Source: Acinetobacter beijerinckii CIP 110307 (GTDB lineage: Bacteria > Pseudomonadota > Gammaproteobacteria > Pseudomonadales > Moraxellaceae). Taken from it: DNA of 64,000 nt. The position numbers and the translations under genes were made by a program. Positions 26,323-35,460 of this stretch are shown here, one piece after another. The DNA is taken from the NCBI RefSeq assembly GCF_000369005.1, contig NZ_KB849766.1:476084-540083 (forward strand), written 5' to 3'. The notes below the pieces were generated by a model. The model was not told where the DNA came from, searched no databases, and worked only from the letters and a program-made list of their open reading frames with translations. Every line of letters begins with the position of its first letter. Positions within the stretch are counted from its first letter, which is position 1.

Positions 26323-27216
26323 TTATATTTTTAAGCGACGATAGGTTTGTAAATCTTTATAAAAATAAAGAAATAATCCAAACAGAATAATGCTCGCACC
26401 AACAAATACCTGAGCAGATAGCTGCTCATGATTGAGATAAGCTCCAATCAGTATGGCTAACATAGGTGTCATGACTGTAGTGAGTGATAGCGTTGTCGCT
26501 TTTAAATTTTGTACCAATTTAAAATAACAAAACATCGCGATCAAAGATGCCATTACCACAGTATAAATCAACGCCAATAATGACTTAAGCGATGGAAATT
26601 GAGTTGGAGCATATTGCCAAATAAAAGGTAACAGCATTAAAGCCAGTAAGGTGGAAACTAAAATTGAACCTGTCGCTTGTGCGATAGGTTGTACAACCGC
26701 ATTAATTTTCTTTACTAAAAAAATTGACAATGAATAAGCAAAAACACTAATAAGCATCATAATAATGCCTATCGGTTGGACATGTTTTTGATTGCCACTT
26801 AAGCAAATCATTGCTAATCCAATAATTGAAGTACCCATGCCAAGCCACTGTAAAGTTGCTAATTTTTGCTGAAAGCCAAATCTGCCAATCAGCCCTGCCA
26901 TAATTGGCGCTAAACCAAACATCAAAGCGATCAAACCAGAACTTAAAAATGCAGTAGCAGCATAAGTAAAAATTTGTGATCCGATTAAACTCAGAGAACC
27001 AGCGATATAACTAAGTACTGCTATTTTATTGATTGGAAATTGAATTTTTAAAATCAGTAAAACTGCTATCGCTAAAGGCAAGGCGATAAAAAAACGCAAA
27101 ACCAATGCCCACATTGGATAGATATCAGAAACGCTCCATACAATTGCCAATGGTGTGGTTGCCCAAATGAATATCAATAATCCATAAGTGAACATTAAAT
27201 TAAGACGTGATGGCAT
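26323..27216 (-). CDS. DMT-superfamily (EamA) transporter
   Basis: A 297-residue protein with ten hydrophobic helices in two repeated halves, each resembling EamA (TPLAIVWSVSDIYPMWALVLRFFIALPLA; later TTLSLTTVMTPMLAILIGAYL). It exports or imports a small metabolite that cannot be identified from sequence. It ends 13 bp from the PilZ gene stop (convergent), and it starts 7 bp after the end of yaiI on the same strand. Confidence 0.85.
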   Translation of the reverse strand: MPSRLNLMFTYGLLIFIWATTPLAIVWSVSDIYPMWALVLRFFIALPLAIAVLLILKIQFPINKIAVLSYIAGSLSLIGSQIFTYAATAFLSSGLIALMFGLAPIMAGLIGRFGFQQKLATLQWLGMGTSIIGLAMICLSGNQKHVQPIGIIMMLISVFAYSLSIFLVKKINAVVQPIAQATGSILVSTLLALMLLPFIWQYAPTQFPSLKSLLALIYTVVMASLIAMFCYFKLVQNLKATTLSLTTVMTPMLAILIGAYLNHEQLSAQVFVGASIILFGLFLYFYKDLQTYRRLKI

Positions 27217-27223
27217 TAACGGC

Positions 27224-27694
27224 TCAAGAACTCGTTTTTCGTTTTTGTTTGAAAATCGTTTGATCTAAAGAACTAGAAAACTCTCGCTTATCTCGCTCTG
27301 AGATCGGCGGTGGTCCACCCGTTTGTACACCTGCTCCACGCAAAGTATCCATAAAGTCACGTAAATGAAGACGTGCTTTTACATTTGCAGTGGTATAAAC
27401 CTCACCACGAGGATGAATTGCAATTCCACCCTTTTCAATGACTTGGGCCGCAAGAGGAATATCCTGTGTAATGACAATGTCATTTTCTTGCATACGATCA
27501 ACAATTTCTTTATCGGCTTGATCAGCCCCACTCATGACCTGAATAGAATTAATACGCAAAGATGGCGTAATACCAACATTTTGATTCGCGACAAAAGTAA
27601 CTTCTAATTGATAACGATCAGAGGCACGTAAAATCACTTCTCGTAAAATTTTAGGTAAAGCATCAGCATCTACCCATAATTTAAATGGCAGCAC
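27224..27694 (-). CDS. yaiI: YaiI/YqxD-family protein (DUF188)
   Basis: A 156-residue cytoplasmic protein with a PIN-like fold. I start it at the GTG that gives [15 protein letters not shown], since the family begins directly at this strand; the open frame upstream encodes unrelated residues. Conserved blocks are [22 protein letters not shown] and [19 protein letters not shown]. The usual Cys of the DADACP motif is Leu here. Function in the cell is unknown. Confidence 0.85.
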   Translation of the reverse strand: MLPFKLWVDADALPKILREVILRASDRYQLEVTFVANQNVGITPSLRINSIQVMSGADQADKEIVDRMQENDIVITQDIPLAAQVIEKGGIAIHPRGEVYTTANVKARLHLRDFMDTLRGAGVQTGGPPPISERDKREFSSSLDQTIFKQKRKTSS

Positions 27695-27910
27695 TTTGGC
27701 GAAAGCTCTTGAGGACAAAAATACAGTGTAGCAGATTAAGATAAAAGTAGAGTTAAAATGATGTTCTTGATCATCTCGTTGAGCTATCGATACGACTGAA
27801 AAAAATTTCAAAAATTAAATTAATTTTAGAGTTTTACATATCAGGACTTGAAAAACGCAGCTTACCCTCGATTTAATAGAATAAGTTCAATCTTTTTAGC
27901 ATCATGCTTT

Positions 27911-28849
27911 ATGAAAAATCAAAACAGTCCAGAAATCATTAGAATTCAAGATCAAAACTTCGGTAACCATGTCGAGCATTGGAATATACTAACCGATACG
28001 CCTGAAACTGATGTTCCTAAATGGTTAGGATTAGCACTTGATGCTCCTGTCATGCCGATGGGTCTGTGTGAAGATGAACATGAGATGGATCAATCATTTT
28101 GGTTAATACAAGGACCAAGTGGTCAAGCAGCCTCAATTAACCAAATTATTGCAGTCGAAGATCAAAAGCCTCGTGCATTAAAAACAGCATTTCCAAGTTT
28201 TGAAAGCCCATATAAATATGATGCGAAAATTGACCGTATTATTACCTGTGATTCTGAAACACAGGCTGTATTGCGTTTAAATTTAAATACCAATACAGTT
28301 ATTTATGCATTCGATAATTTATTCAGTGTAAATAGTTGTCAATATGATAAGGATCAGACCTATCAAGTTCAATTTAATGCATGGGCATATGAATTAGAAA
28401 CTGTCGCAAAAGATGAGAAAATCATTGTTGATGATCCAGCTTCAATAAAACATCATCGTGCTTTAAATGCCATTTTGACTGAACATAATGGCGTTGCTCC
28501 GGAAAATTTACAAGAATTGATAAATGACTGGCAACCAAAAACACCTGAAGATCAAGAACCTGTCACTGTAGACTTTTCTAAAATGGTCGCCTATTTATTC
28601 GGTGAAACATTAGGTCAAGAAGATGAAGCTTGGTTTCAAGGTAATATCGTTGGTAAAACAACAATGCAGTTTATGGATGTTGAATATACGCTTTATGACG
28701 TCACTTTAGTTTTAGAAGATGATTTACCAGCAATCTTAATTCGTATTGCTACTAAAAATGATTTGTATAAAAACTTTATCATTGGCGAATATATTCGTGG
28801 TAACCTATGGATTCAGACCAATATTTATGCTAAAACTGCAATTAAGTGA
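27911..28849 (+). CDS. Conserved hypothetical protein
   Basis: A 312-residue acidic soluble protein from MKNQNSPEIIRIQDQNFG; the open frame upstream looks non-coding. It has no signal or membrane segments. The second half (~210-310; SKMVAYLFGETLGQEDEAWFQGNIVG...) looks like a mixed alpha/beta domain. I do not recognise the family. It stands alone with a small membrane-protein gene downstream. Confidence 0.65.
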   Translation: MKNQNSPEIIRIQDQNFGNHVEHWNILTDTPETDVPKWLGLALDAPVMPMGLCEDEHEMDQSFWLIQGPSGQAASINQIIAVEDQKPRALKTAFPSFESPYKYDAKIDRIITCDSETQAVLRLNLNTNTVIYAFDNLFSVNSCQYDKDQTYQVQFNAWAYELETVAKDEKIIVDDPASIKHHRALNAILTEHNGVAPENLQELINDWQPKTPEDQEPVTVDFSKMVAYLFGETLGQEDEAWFQGNIVGKTTMQFMDVEYTLYDVTLVLEDDLPAILIRIATKNDLYKNFIIGEYIRGNLWIQTNIYAKTAIK

Positions 28850-28885
28850 CAAAAAATCACATAAATGGCATTTTTAGGCGTTCTA

Positions 28886-29029
28886 ATGAAAATTATACCA
28901 GAACAGACGACCACGAGTCTTATTCACACAAGTGATCAAGGTCTTAAACTTGATGTTGGTGCTTTTTGCTTTTTTTTACTTGGTATGTTTTTAGCAGCAC
29001 TTATATTTCATCAAATTGGCTTATTCTAA
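28886..29029 (+). CDS. 47-residue single-helix membrane protein
   Basis: A short frame MKIIPEQTTTSLIHTSDQG followed by a single transmembrane helix (about 23-45, AFCFFLLGMFLAALIFHQIGLF). It sits 36 bp after the upstream gene and before a strong terminator, with a partial ribosome-binding site (AGGCG). This is too short to be certain, but the position and helix suggest a real small gene. Confidence 0.5.
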   Translation: MKIIPEQTTTSLIHTSDQGLKLDVGAFCFFLLGMFLAALIFHQIGLF

Positions 29030-29053
29030 TTTTCGACCATATTCCAATTATGA

Positions 29054-29080
29054 AAAAGCCCTCAATCAATGAGGGCTTTT
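29054..29080. terminator. Bidirectional terminator
   Basis: An 11-bp stem (AAAAGCCCTCA / TGAGGGCTTTT) with a 5-base loop and T-runs on both strands, between convergent transcription units ending in the small membrane gene and serC. Confidence 0.9.
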
Positions 29081-29101
29081 ATTTTATGTAAAAATCACGA
29101 A

Positions 29102-30181
29102 TCAACCATGACGTTTAGCAAAATCATCCATAAAGTTTACAAGTGCTTGTACACCTTCTAAAGGTACAGCATTGTAAATACTTGCACGCATACCACCTAC
29201 TGAACGATGCCCTGCCAAATTAAGCAAATGATTTTGCTCAGCTTCTTTTAGGAATGTCTTTTCCAGTGCTTCATCCGCTAATGTAAATGGTACATTCATC
29301 ATTGAACGGTTTGGAACAGCGATCGGGTTATTATAAAAACGACTTGCATCGATATAACCATAAAGTAATTTTGCTTTCTCTTGGTTTACTTTATAGATTG
29401 CATCTACCCCACCCTGCTCAAGTAACCATTCAAAAACCAAACCAGATAAATACCATGCATAAGTAGCAGGAGTATTCACCATTGAACCATTTTTAGCTTG
29501 ATCAGCATATTTAAGGATACTTGGGATTTCTGGTTTTGCCTGATCAAGTAAATCATCACGAATAATGACAATCGTTAAACCAGCAGGACCAATATTTTTT
29601 TGTGCCCCAGCATAGATTAAGCCAAATTTACTTACATCTAACGGTGCAGACATAATACTTGATGAATAGTCACAAACTAGCGGTGCATCTACTTCTGGAA
29701 TAGATGCAAATTGCAAACCTCCAATCGTTTCATTATCTGCATAATGTACATATGCAGCATCATTTGAAAGATTCCATGTATTTTGCTCTGTGATTGCATG
29801 CTTACCATCAATTAAAGTGCCTGCTTCGACGATATTAATATCGCCATAGCGCTTTGCTTCTTTTAATGCTTTTTCAGACCAAATCCCAGTATGAATATAG
29901 TCAGCTTTAGCATTTTTACCCAATAAATTTAATGGAATTGCTGAAAATTGTAGCGAAGCACCACCTTGTAAGAAGAGTACTTTATAGTTTTCAGGAATAT
30001 TCATGAGCTTACGTAAATCAGCTTCAGCTTTTTCTGCTACAGCAACATAGTCATCACTACGATGACTCATTTCCATGATCGACAGACCTTTACCTTGCCA
30101 ATCCAACATTTCTTGTTGAGCTCTTTCTAAAACGGCAGTAGGTAACGCAGCAGGACCAGCGCAGAAATTATAAGCACGCAT
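29102..30181 (-). CDS. serC: Phosphoserine aminotransferase
   Basis: A 359-residue PLP enzyme of serine biosynthesis (and pyridoxine synthesis). It converts 3-phosphohydroxypyruvate to phosphoserine with glutamate. Start MRAYNFCAGPAALP is the family N-terminus. The PLP lysine is in YAGAQKNIGPAGL and the phosphate-binding patch in GHRSVGGMRASIYNA near the end. The ribosome-binding site AAGGGA is ~8 bases upstream; an ORF extension of 9 codons is non-conserved. Confidence 0.95.
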   Translation of the reverse strand: MRAYNFCAGPAALPTAVLERAQQEMLDWQGKGLSIMEMSHRSDDYVAVAEKAEADLRKLMNIPENYKVLFLQGGASLQFSAIPLNLLGKNAKADYIHTGIWSEKALKEAKRYGDINIVEAGTLIDGKHAITEQNTWNLSNDAAYVHYADNETIGGLQFASIPEVDAPLVCDYSSSIMSAPLDVSKFGLIYAGAQKNIGPAGLTIVIIRDDLLDQAKPEIPSILKYADQAKNGSMVNTPATYAWYLSGLVFEWLLEQGGVDAIYKVNQEKAKLLYGYIDASRFYNNPIAVPNRSMMNVPFTLADEALEKTFLKEAEQNHLLNLAGHRSVGGMRASIYNAVPLEGVQALVNFMDDFAKRHG

Positions 30182-30527
30182 GAGTTTTCCCTTGTGAAAG
30201 TGAAACAAATTGAGATGGGAATTTAATCATAGATTGGCGAAGCTTGCAGCAGCTAATCAAGTAAATATTTCAATTAGAATGAAAAAAGATGATAAATTTT
30301 TCAATAAGCTTTTCTAAATTATTTATTTTAACAATGCTTTTGAAACGATAATGATTTAAGTTAAAAACCCTCAGTTTAATGCGATTTAATTAGATTAAAA
30401 ACTCTACTTTTTACAAATTCACAACACCAATAGGAGTGATATAACTATTTAATTAAAAACATAATATTTAAATTTTAAAAAAAGAATTTAGACTAGCGCA
30501 GGTATTATTAAATTGCGACATAATCGA
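30182..30527. other. Gene-free region between divergent serC and the OMF operon
   Basis: About 346 AT-rich bases that should hold both promoters. I see no gene or strong repeat. Confidence 0.6.
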
Positions 30528-32024
30528 ATGTTGAATCGACATGATCGATCTTTCCATAAGGTCAAACGGTTTCCTAAACAATTAAGCTTAAGTATAGGCT
30601 TAATCAGTTGTGCTTTATTTTCAACTTATCTATACGCCCAACCATTGAGCTATAGCGAGGCTGAGCAATATGTTGTAGAAAATGCTTATGCAACTCAAGC
30701 TCAGCAAGCACTTCAACAAGCGTCTCAGCTCGAAATGGAAGCCGTTAAAAATCTCGGTTTACCTCGAATTGATCTTAATGCGCGTGCTTATTCATTTCAT
30801 AGTGAAACCAGTGTTCCTTTAGAATCAAGTAAACGCAGACTCGAGAACTCACTAACGCGTGGTTTTGATGATAAGTTATCTCAATGGGAAAATGTTTTAC
30901 CATCAGAAGTGATCGATCAAGTCAGTCAAGGATTCGATCAAGTTGTCAGTGATGGTCTAAACAAAGTTCCAAATAACTTAGATGTCACGATTGAAGATCA
31001 TGACGTAAGAACGTCAATTTCTATGGTAATGCCTTTATATGTGGGCGGAAAAATTAATAGTGCCAAGCAAATAGCGTCAATCCAAGCTCAAAGATCCAAT
31101 ATCAGTGAAAAGCAACAGCAAGATAGCCAACGTTTAGAAATGATTCAGTCATATTTTAATGTGCAATTACAACAGCAGTTAGTGAATACAACACGCTTCA
31201 ATTTAAATGCAATGCAAGAACACTATAACAACGCACTGAAATTAGAAAAACAAGGATTTATAAACAAGGGGCAACGCATGCAATTTGAAGTTGCCCGTAA
31301 TAATGCAGAACGGACTTATCAAAATGCTCAATCTAATCTTCAAGCCAGTCAATTTAGTTTGCAAAATCTTCTAGAAACCAAACAAGGTTTAAATCTTACG
31401 ACTCCACTGTTTGTGAACACAGCACAAAATCATTCACTGGATAAGCTTCTCGCCAATTATGATCAAAACTCCAGTTTGATTAAAAAGCTGCAAATGGATA
31501 CTCAACTCGCCAATGAAAATATCAAAGTTCAGCAAGCTGCTAAAAAACCAAGTGTTTTTGCTTTTGGTGAATATGGATTGGACAGTAAAGAGAATTGGAT
31601 TGTCGGTGTGATGGCAAAATACAATCTATTCTCAGGTATTGATAATAATAAAAATATTCGGGCAGCAGAATTAAAAAAATATGCAGCAGAGTTAATGACT
31701 GAGCGAACTAAACAAGAAGTTGAAAATGTTTTGTATAAATCGTTCAGTGAATTAAATTCTGCTCAAACCAGTCATCAATTACTCATCCAAAATACAAAAG
31801 CAGCCCAAGAAAATTTGCGTATTCAACAGCTTTCATTCAAAGAAGGTATGGGCACTGCGACTCAAGTGATTGATGCACAAAATGCATTAAATGCACTTCA
31901 ATCTGAAATGGCACTCAATGCTTATAAATATATTTTGTCTTTAGCAACCTTACTACAAAGCTATGGTTCTGTTGATGAATTTAAGCTGTATGTCAATCAA
32001 CCACGTACTGACTATATCCGCTAA
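30528..32024 (+). CDS. TolC-family outer-membrane factor
   Basis: A 498-residue protein from MLNRHDRSF; start is uncertain because no good ribosome-binding site is seen. A signal anchor at ~20-45 ends near LYAQPLSYSEAE. The rest is the two-repeat OEP architecture (IDLNARAYSF, TSISMVMPLYVGGKINSAKQ; SVFAFGEYGLDSKENWIVGVMAKYNLFSG), including the strand-rich pattern GxxVxMPLY. It starts a four-gene export operon with HlyD and two ABC-2 permeases. Confidence 0.85.
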   Translation: MLNRHDRSFHKVKRFPKQLSLSIGLISCALFSTYLYAQPLSYSEAEQYVVENAYATQAQQALQQASQLEMEAVKNLGLPRIDLNARAYSFHSETSVPLESSKRRLENSLTRGFDDKLSQWENVLPSEVIDQVSQGFDQVVSDGLNKVPNNLDVTIEDHDVRTSISMVMPLYVGGKINSAKQIASIQAQRSNISEKQQQDSQRLEMIQSYFNVQLQQQLVNTTRFNLNAMQEHYNNALKLEKQGFINKGQRMQFEVARNNAERTYQNAQSNLQASQFSLQNLLETKQGLNLTTPLFVNTAQNHSLDKLLANYDQNSSLIKKLQMDTQLANENIKVQQAAKKPSVFAFGEYGLDSKENWIVGVMAKYNLFSGIDNNKNIRAAELKKYAAELMTERTKQEVENVLYKSFSELNSAQTSHQLLIQNTKAAQENLRIQQLSFKEGMGTATQVIDAQNALNALQSEMALNAYKYILSLATLLQSYGSVDEFKLYVNQPRTDYIR

Positions 32025-32036
32025 TTGGAGAAAATT

Positions 32037-33191
32037 ATGAGCCAGAATCAATCATCATCCAATTCAGAGCGTGATAAAGATCAGTCTGTTGATAATCAAG
32101 AGAAAGATAACCAATCAGAACAAGCGATGAGTTCAGATAAAGCGGAAGAAACGGAGCAAAGCTCTGCAATGTCTCAGCCTCAAGATCAACAAAAGCAACC
32201 ACCAAACCGTGGAAAGCTTAAGCTTATTATATTTGTCATTATCATTTTAGTTTTAGGTTTAATTACCTATGGCTTATGGAAAGCTTATTTACCAAAAACA
32301 ATTGAATTACAGGGTCGTGTTGAAGCTGAGACAGTACATATCAGTACTAAAGTTCCTAGCCGAATCGAAGAGTTCTATATAACCGATGGGCAACCTGTAA
32401 AGAAAGGGCAAGCGCTTGTTCGGTTTATCAGTCCAGAGCTAGAAGCAAAAAAAGAACAAGCTCAAGCTGCGTTACAAAGTGCAATGGCCTTCCAATCTAC
32501 GGTTTATCGAGGCTCTCAACAAGAAAATATTGAGACCTTATATGCCAATTGGCAAGCAATGAAGACTCAAGCTGATTTAGCAGCGACAACGTATAAACGT
32601 GGAGAAAATCTCTATCAACAAGGTGTCATTTCTCGTCAACGTAGAGATGAAATGCTCGCTGCACAAACCTCTGCCCGTGAAACATCGGAAGCAGCTTATC
32701 AACAATACGCACGAGCTAAACGTGGTAGTACAGAACAACAAAAATCGACTGCCGATGCTCAAGTTGCAATTGCTCAATCGGCTGTTAAAGAAGCCAATGC
32801 GCTCACGGCTGAAACCAAACTCTATTCGCCTACTGATGGCACTGTCTCGAAAACCTATGGTAAACCCACTGAGCTTGTTGCTACAGGTGTACCTGTCGTC
32901 AGTATTATTGAAGATCGTGATTTATGGGTAAGTTTAAATATCCGTGAAGATCTTTATGACCCCGTTTATAAAACTAAGACCCTCGAAGGTTTCATACCTG
33001 CGCTCAATCAAAAAGCACAGTTCAAAATCAAAAAAATTGATGCAGAGGGTGATTTTGCAACAATTAAAAGTACACGCCAAACAGGTGGCTATGATATTCG
33101 AAGTTTTAAATTTCACTTAACTCCTGAACAGTCGATTTCTGATTTAAAAGTCGGCATGAGTGTGTTATTTAAAATTGAAGAGGCTAAATAA
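32037..33191 (+). CDS. HlyD-family membrane-fusion protein
   Basis: A 384-residue adaptor from MSQNQSSS (GGAG site upstream). The first 60 residues are polar and Gln/Ser/Glu-rich, then a single membrane helix (about 62-84; LIIFVIIILVLGLITYGLW). The lipoyl and beta-barrel domains follow (VEAETVHISTKVPSRIEEFYITDGQPVKKGQ) with an alpha-hairpin (~125-235). It links the inner-membrane permeases to the OMF of the same operon. Confidence 0.88.
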   Translation: MSQNQSSSNSERDKDQSVDNQEKDNQSEQAMSSDKAEETEQSSAMSQPQDQQKQPPNRGKLKLIIFVIIILVLGLITYGLWKAYLPKTIELQGRVEAETVHISTKVPSRIEEFYITDGQPVKKGQALVRFISPELEAKKEQAQAALQSAMAFQSTVYRGSQQENIETLYANWQAMKTQADLAATTYKRGENLYQQGVISRQRRDEMLAAQTSARETSEAAYQQYARAKRGSTEQQKSTADAQVAIAQSAVKEANALTAETKLYSPTDGTVSKTYGKPTELVATGVPVVSIIEDRDLWVSLNIREDLYDPVYKTKTLEGFIPALNQKAQFKIKKIDAEGDFATIKSTRQTGGYDIRSFKFHLTPEQSISDLKVGMSVLFKIEEAK

Positions 33192-33194
33192 CTT

Positions 33195-34325
33195 ATGTTT
33201 GCAGTGATGCTTCGAGAATGGCGTTATTTAAAGCGCCATAAAGCCGATTTTTTTATGGCAATCATTGCACCATTACTTGTGATTCTTCTCTTTGGAAGTA
33301 TGTTTTCATCGGGAAAAGCTGAACATTTGCCCATTGTAGTGATCGACCAAGACCAAAGCGAAATGAGCCGCAAAGTGATTCATGCTCTCAGCATTAATCA
33401 TACTTTAAACATAAAAACCATTACCACTAGTCAAGATGAAGCTGAACAACTGATTAATAAAACAGATGCTTGGGGTTTTGTATTGATTCCTGAAGGAGCT
33501 GAACAACGACTGGTTAGAGCACAAGATGCGCAAATTAGTATTGCCTATAATCAATCCTTTTTTAGTATTGGTAATACAATTTCATCTGCCATGCTGATCA
33601 GTACTTTAAATGGTATGTCGGATTACTTGGGAGATAGTTATTTTTCAAACGTTATCCCCTATCTAGATATCCCAACGCCACACATCAAGATTTCTACACT
33701 CTATAACCCGAATATGAGTTATGAATTATTCCTTGAGCCATTTATGGTTCCAGCAGTATTACATCTATTACTGTGCTGTTGTGTGGCATTTGCGATTGGG
33801 CAAGAATTTAAAAGGAATACGCTAAACCAATGGGTCAGTACAAAACATATTGCTACTAGTTTATTGGGTAAAATATTAGTTTATGTCTTCATCTTTTGCG
33901 CTTGGACATGGGCTTGGATGTTTTGGTTAGCGCACATTCGAGGCTACTTTATCGCAGGGTCATTGAGTCTCATTCTAGTCGCACAATTCTTACTTTACTT
34001 TTCTTATGCTGTTATTAGCAGCACCGTGGTTCTCGCGACTAAGGATTTACCAAAAACTTTCGGATTTATTGCACTGTATGGTGGCTCATCACCAAGTTTT
34101 TCAGGCATTACCCTTCCCTTAAATAATGCCCCTGCATTTACCCAATTTTGGTCAATGATCATTCCTTATACACCTTATGCGAAATTGCAGACTGAACAAT
34201 GGGTCATTGGAAGCGATATATTGGTATCTCTAGTACCTTTAGGTATTCTAATTATTTTTTCGGGGCTTTATTTCGCTTTAAGTATTCATCTTTTAAAAAA
34301 GAATACTTTGGAGCTTAGCTCATGA
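33195..34325 (+). CDS. ABC-2-type export permease (first)
   Basis: A 376-residue permease. A first helix (ADFFMAIIAPLLVILLFGSMFSS) is followed by a ~150-residue extracytoplasmic domain and then five helices (PFMVPAVLHLLLCCCVAFAIG and onward). This matches the YbhS/YhhJ group. Its stop overlaps the next gene by 4 bases (ATGA), so both subunits are made together. No ATPase gene is present in the operon. Confidence 0.85.
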   Translation: MFAVMLREWRYLKRHKADFFMAIIAPLLVILLFGSMFSSGKAEHLPIVVIDQDQSEMSRKVIHALSINHTLNIKTITTSQDEAEQLINKTDAWGFVLIPEGAEQRLVRAQDAQISIAYNQSFFSIGNTISSAMLISTLNGMSDYLGDSYFSNVIPYLDIPTPHIKISTLYNPNMSYELFLEPFMVPAVLHLLLCCCVAFAIGQEFKRNTLNQWVSTKHIATSLLGKILVYVFIFCAWTWAWMFWLAHIRGYFIAGSLSLILVAQFLLYFSYAVISSTVVLATKDLPKTFGFIALYGGSSPSFSGITLPLNNAPAFTQFWSMIIPYTPYAKLQTEQWVIGSDILVSLVPLGILIIFSGLYFALSIHLLKKNTLELSS

Positions 34326-35434
34326 AAACATTTTTAGCTTATTACTTACAAACTTTTAAGAATATCGTCGCAAATAGTTCCGTATTTACGACGTTGATTG
34401 CCGCAGTTTTTTTATATAGTTTCTTCTATCCGACAGCTTATAAAGCTCAATCTGCGGAAGATATTCCAATTGTTATCGTAGATAAAGAACAAAGCATCTT
34501 AACTTCTAAAATTATTAGCCAAGCCTCAAACAGTCCACATATTCGGATTACTACAGTTACAGACAATTTTTTAGAAGCAGAACAATTGGTTAAAAACCAA
34601 AAGGCTGAAGGTATTTTACTGTTACCTGAAAATCTGACCAATAGCTTAAAACATGGTGAAATGGGAGGGATTGGACTTTATTTAAGTACTGCTTATTTTA
34701 TTCGAACCAAAGAAGTGGGGCTTGGTTTAGCGGGTTCAATTGAATATACCTTACAAGAGTATTTAGAGAAATTTGGTCAGGTTACTCAATTTCATCCTGA
34801 GATTTCTATTCATCAAATTCCACTGTTTAATACGTTATCAGGTTATGGAAGTTATATTTTTCCAGCGGTTTCTAGCTTAATCATTCATCAAACACTTTTG
34901 CTTGGACTTGCTATGTTGATTGCAAGCTATCGAGAAAAGGGATGGATTGCAAAGCCCGCTGAATTTTGGGCTATTTTCACAGCGATATTAACAATCGGCT
35001 GTTTGGGTTGCCTTTATTTATTTGGTTTCACTTTCTGGTTATATGATTACCCTCACGGAGGCAATTTTTGGGGAATGTTGCTTGCTGTTCCAATTTATGT
35101 AAGCTGTATTATTGGCTTAGCGATGTTGGTAGGTTCGCTGGTTGATATGCCCGAACGAGTTGGGCATCTAATTGTTGTGACCTCAGTGCCTTTATTTTTA
35201 TTGACTGGTACAGCATGGGCTCATGCAGCTATGCCTGAATGGATACAATGGTTGGCATGGATTCTTCCCTCAACGCATGGCGTTCAAATGTTTGTACAAC
35301 TGAATCAAATGGGCGTACCTATCTCGATTGTTATCCCAAAATTAATTTATTTAGCGACGCTTGGCTCAATTTTATTAGCATGTTCTTACTATCGCCTTGT
35401 CATGATGAAACCAATAAAAAAGGAAGCTGATTAG
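34322..35434 (+). CDS. ABC-2-type export permease (second)
   Basis: A 370-residue paralogue of the first permease. Same layout: one helix (TTLIAAVFLYSFFYPTAY), an extracytoplasmic domain with PIVIVDKEQSILTSKI, then five helices. These form the membrane channel, probably as a heterodimer. A strong terminator overlaps its stop. An ATPase subunit must come from elsewhere, or the pair uses a different energy source; see findings. Confidence 0.85.
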   Translation: MKTFLAYYLQTFKNIVANSSVFTTLIAAVFLYSFFYPTAYKAQSAEDIPIVIVDKEQSILTSKIISQASNSPHIRITTVTDNFLEAEQLVKNQKAEGILLLPENLTNSLKHGEMGGIGLYLSTAYFIRTKEVGLGLAGSIEYTLQEYLEKFGQVTQFHPEISIHQIPLFNTLSGYGSYIFPAVSSLIIHQTLLLGLAMLIASYREKGWIAKPAEFWAIFTAILTIGCLGCLYLFGFTFWLYDYPHGGNFWGMLLAVPIYVSCIIGLAMLVGSLVDMPERVGHLIVVTSVPLFLLTGTAWAHAAMPEWIQWLAWILPSTHGVQMFVQLNQMGVPISIVIPKLIYLATLGSILLACSYYRLVMMKPIKKEAD

Positions 35435-35445
35435 CTTCCTTTTTT
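35416..35445 (+). terminator. Terminator of the ABC-2 export operon
   Basis: A 13-bp stem (AAAAAAGGAAGCT / AGCTTCCTTTTTT) with loop GATT; it overlaps the last codons and stop of the permease gene. The complementary A-run suits the convergent gyrA as well. Confidence 0.85.
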
Positions 35446-35460
35446 ACGATCTTAAAGCAA

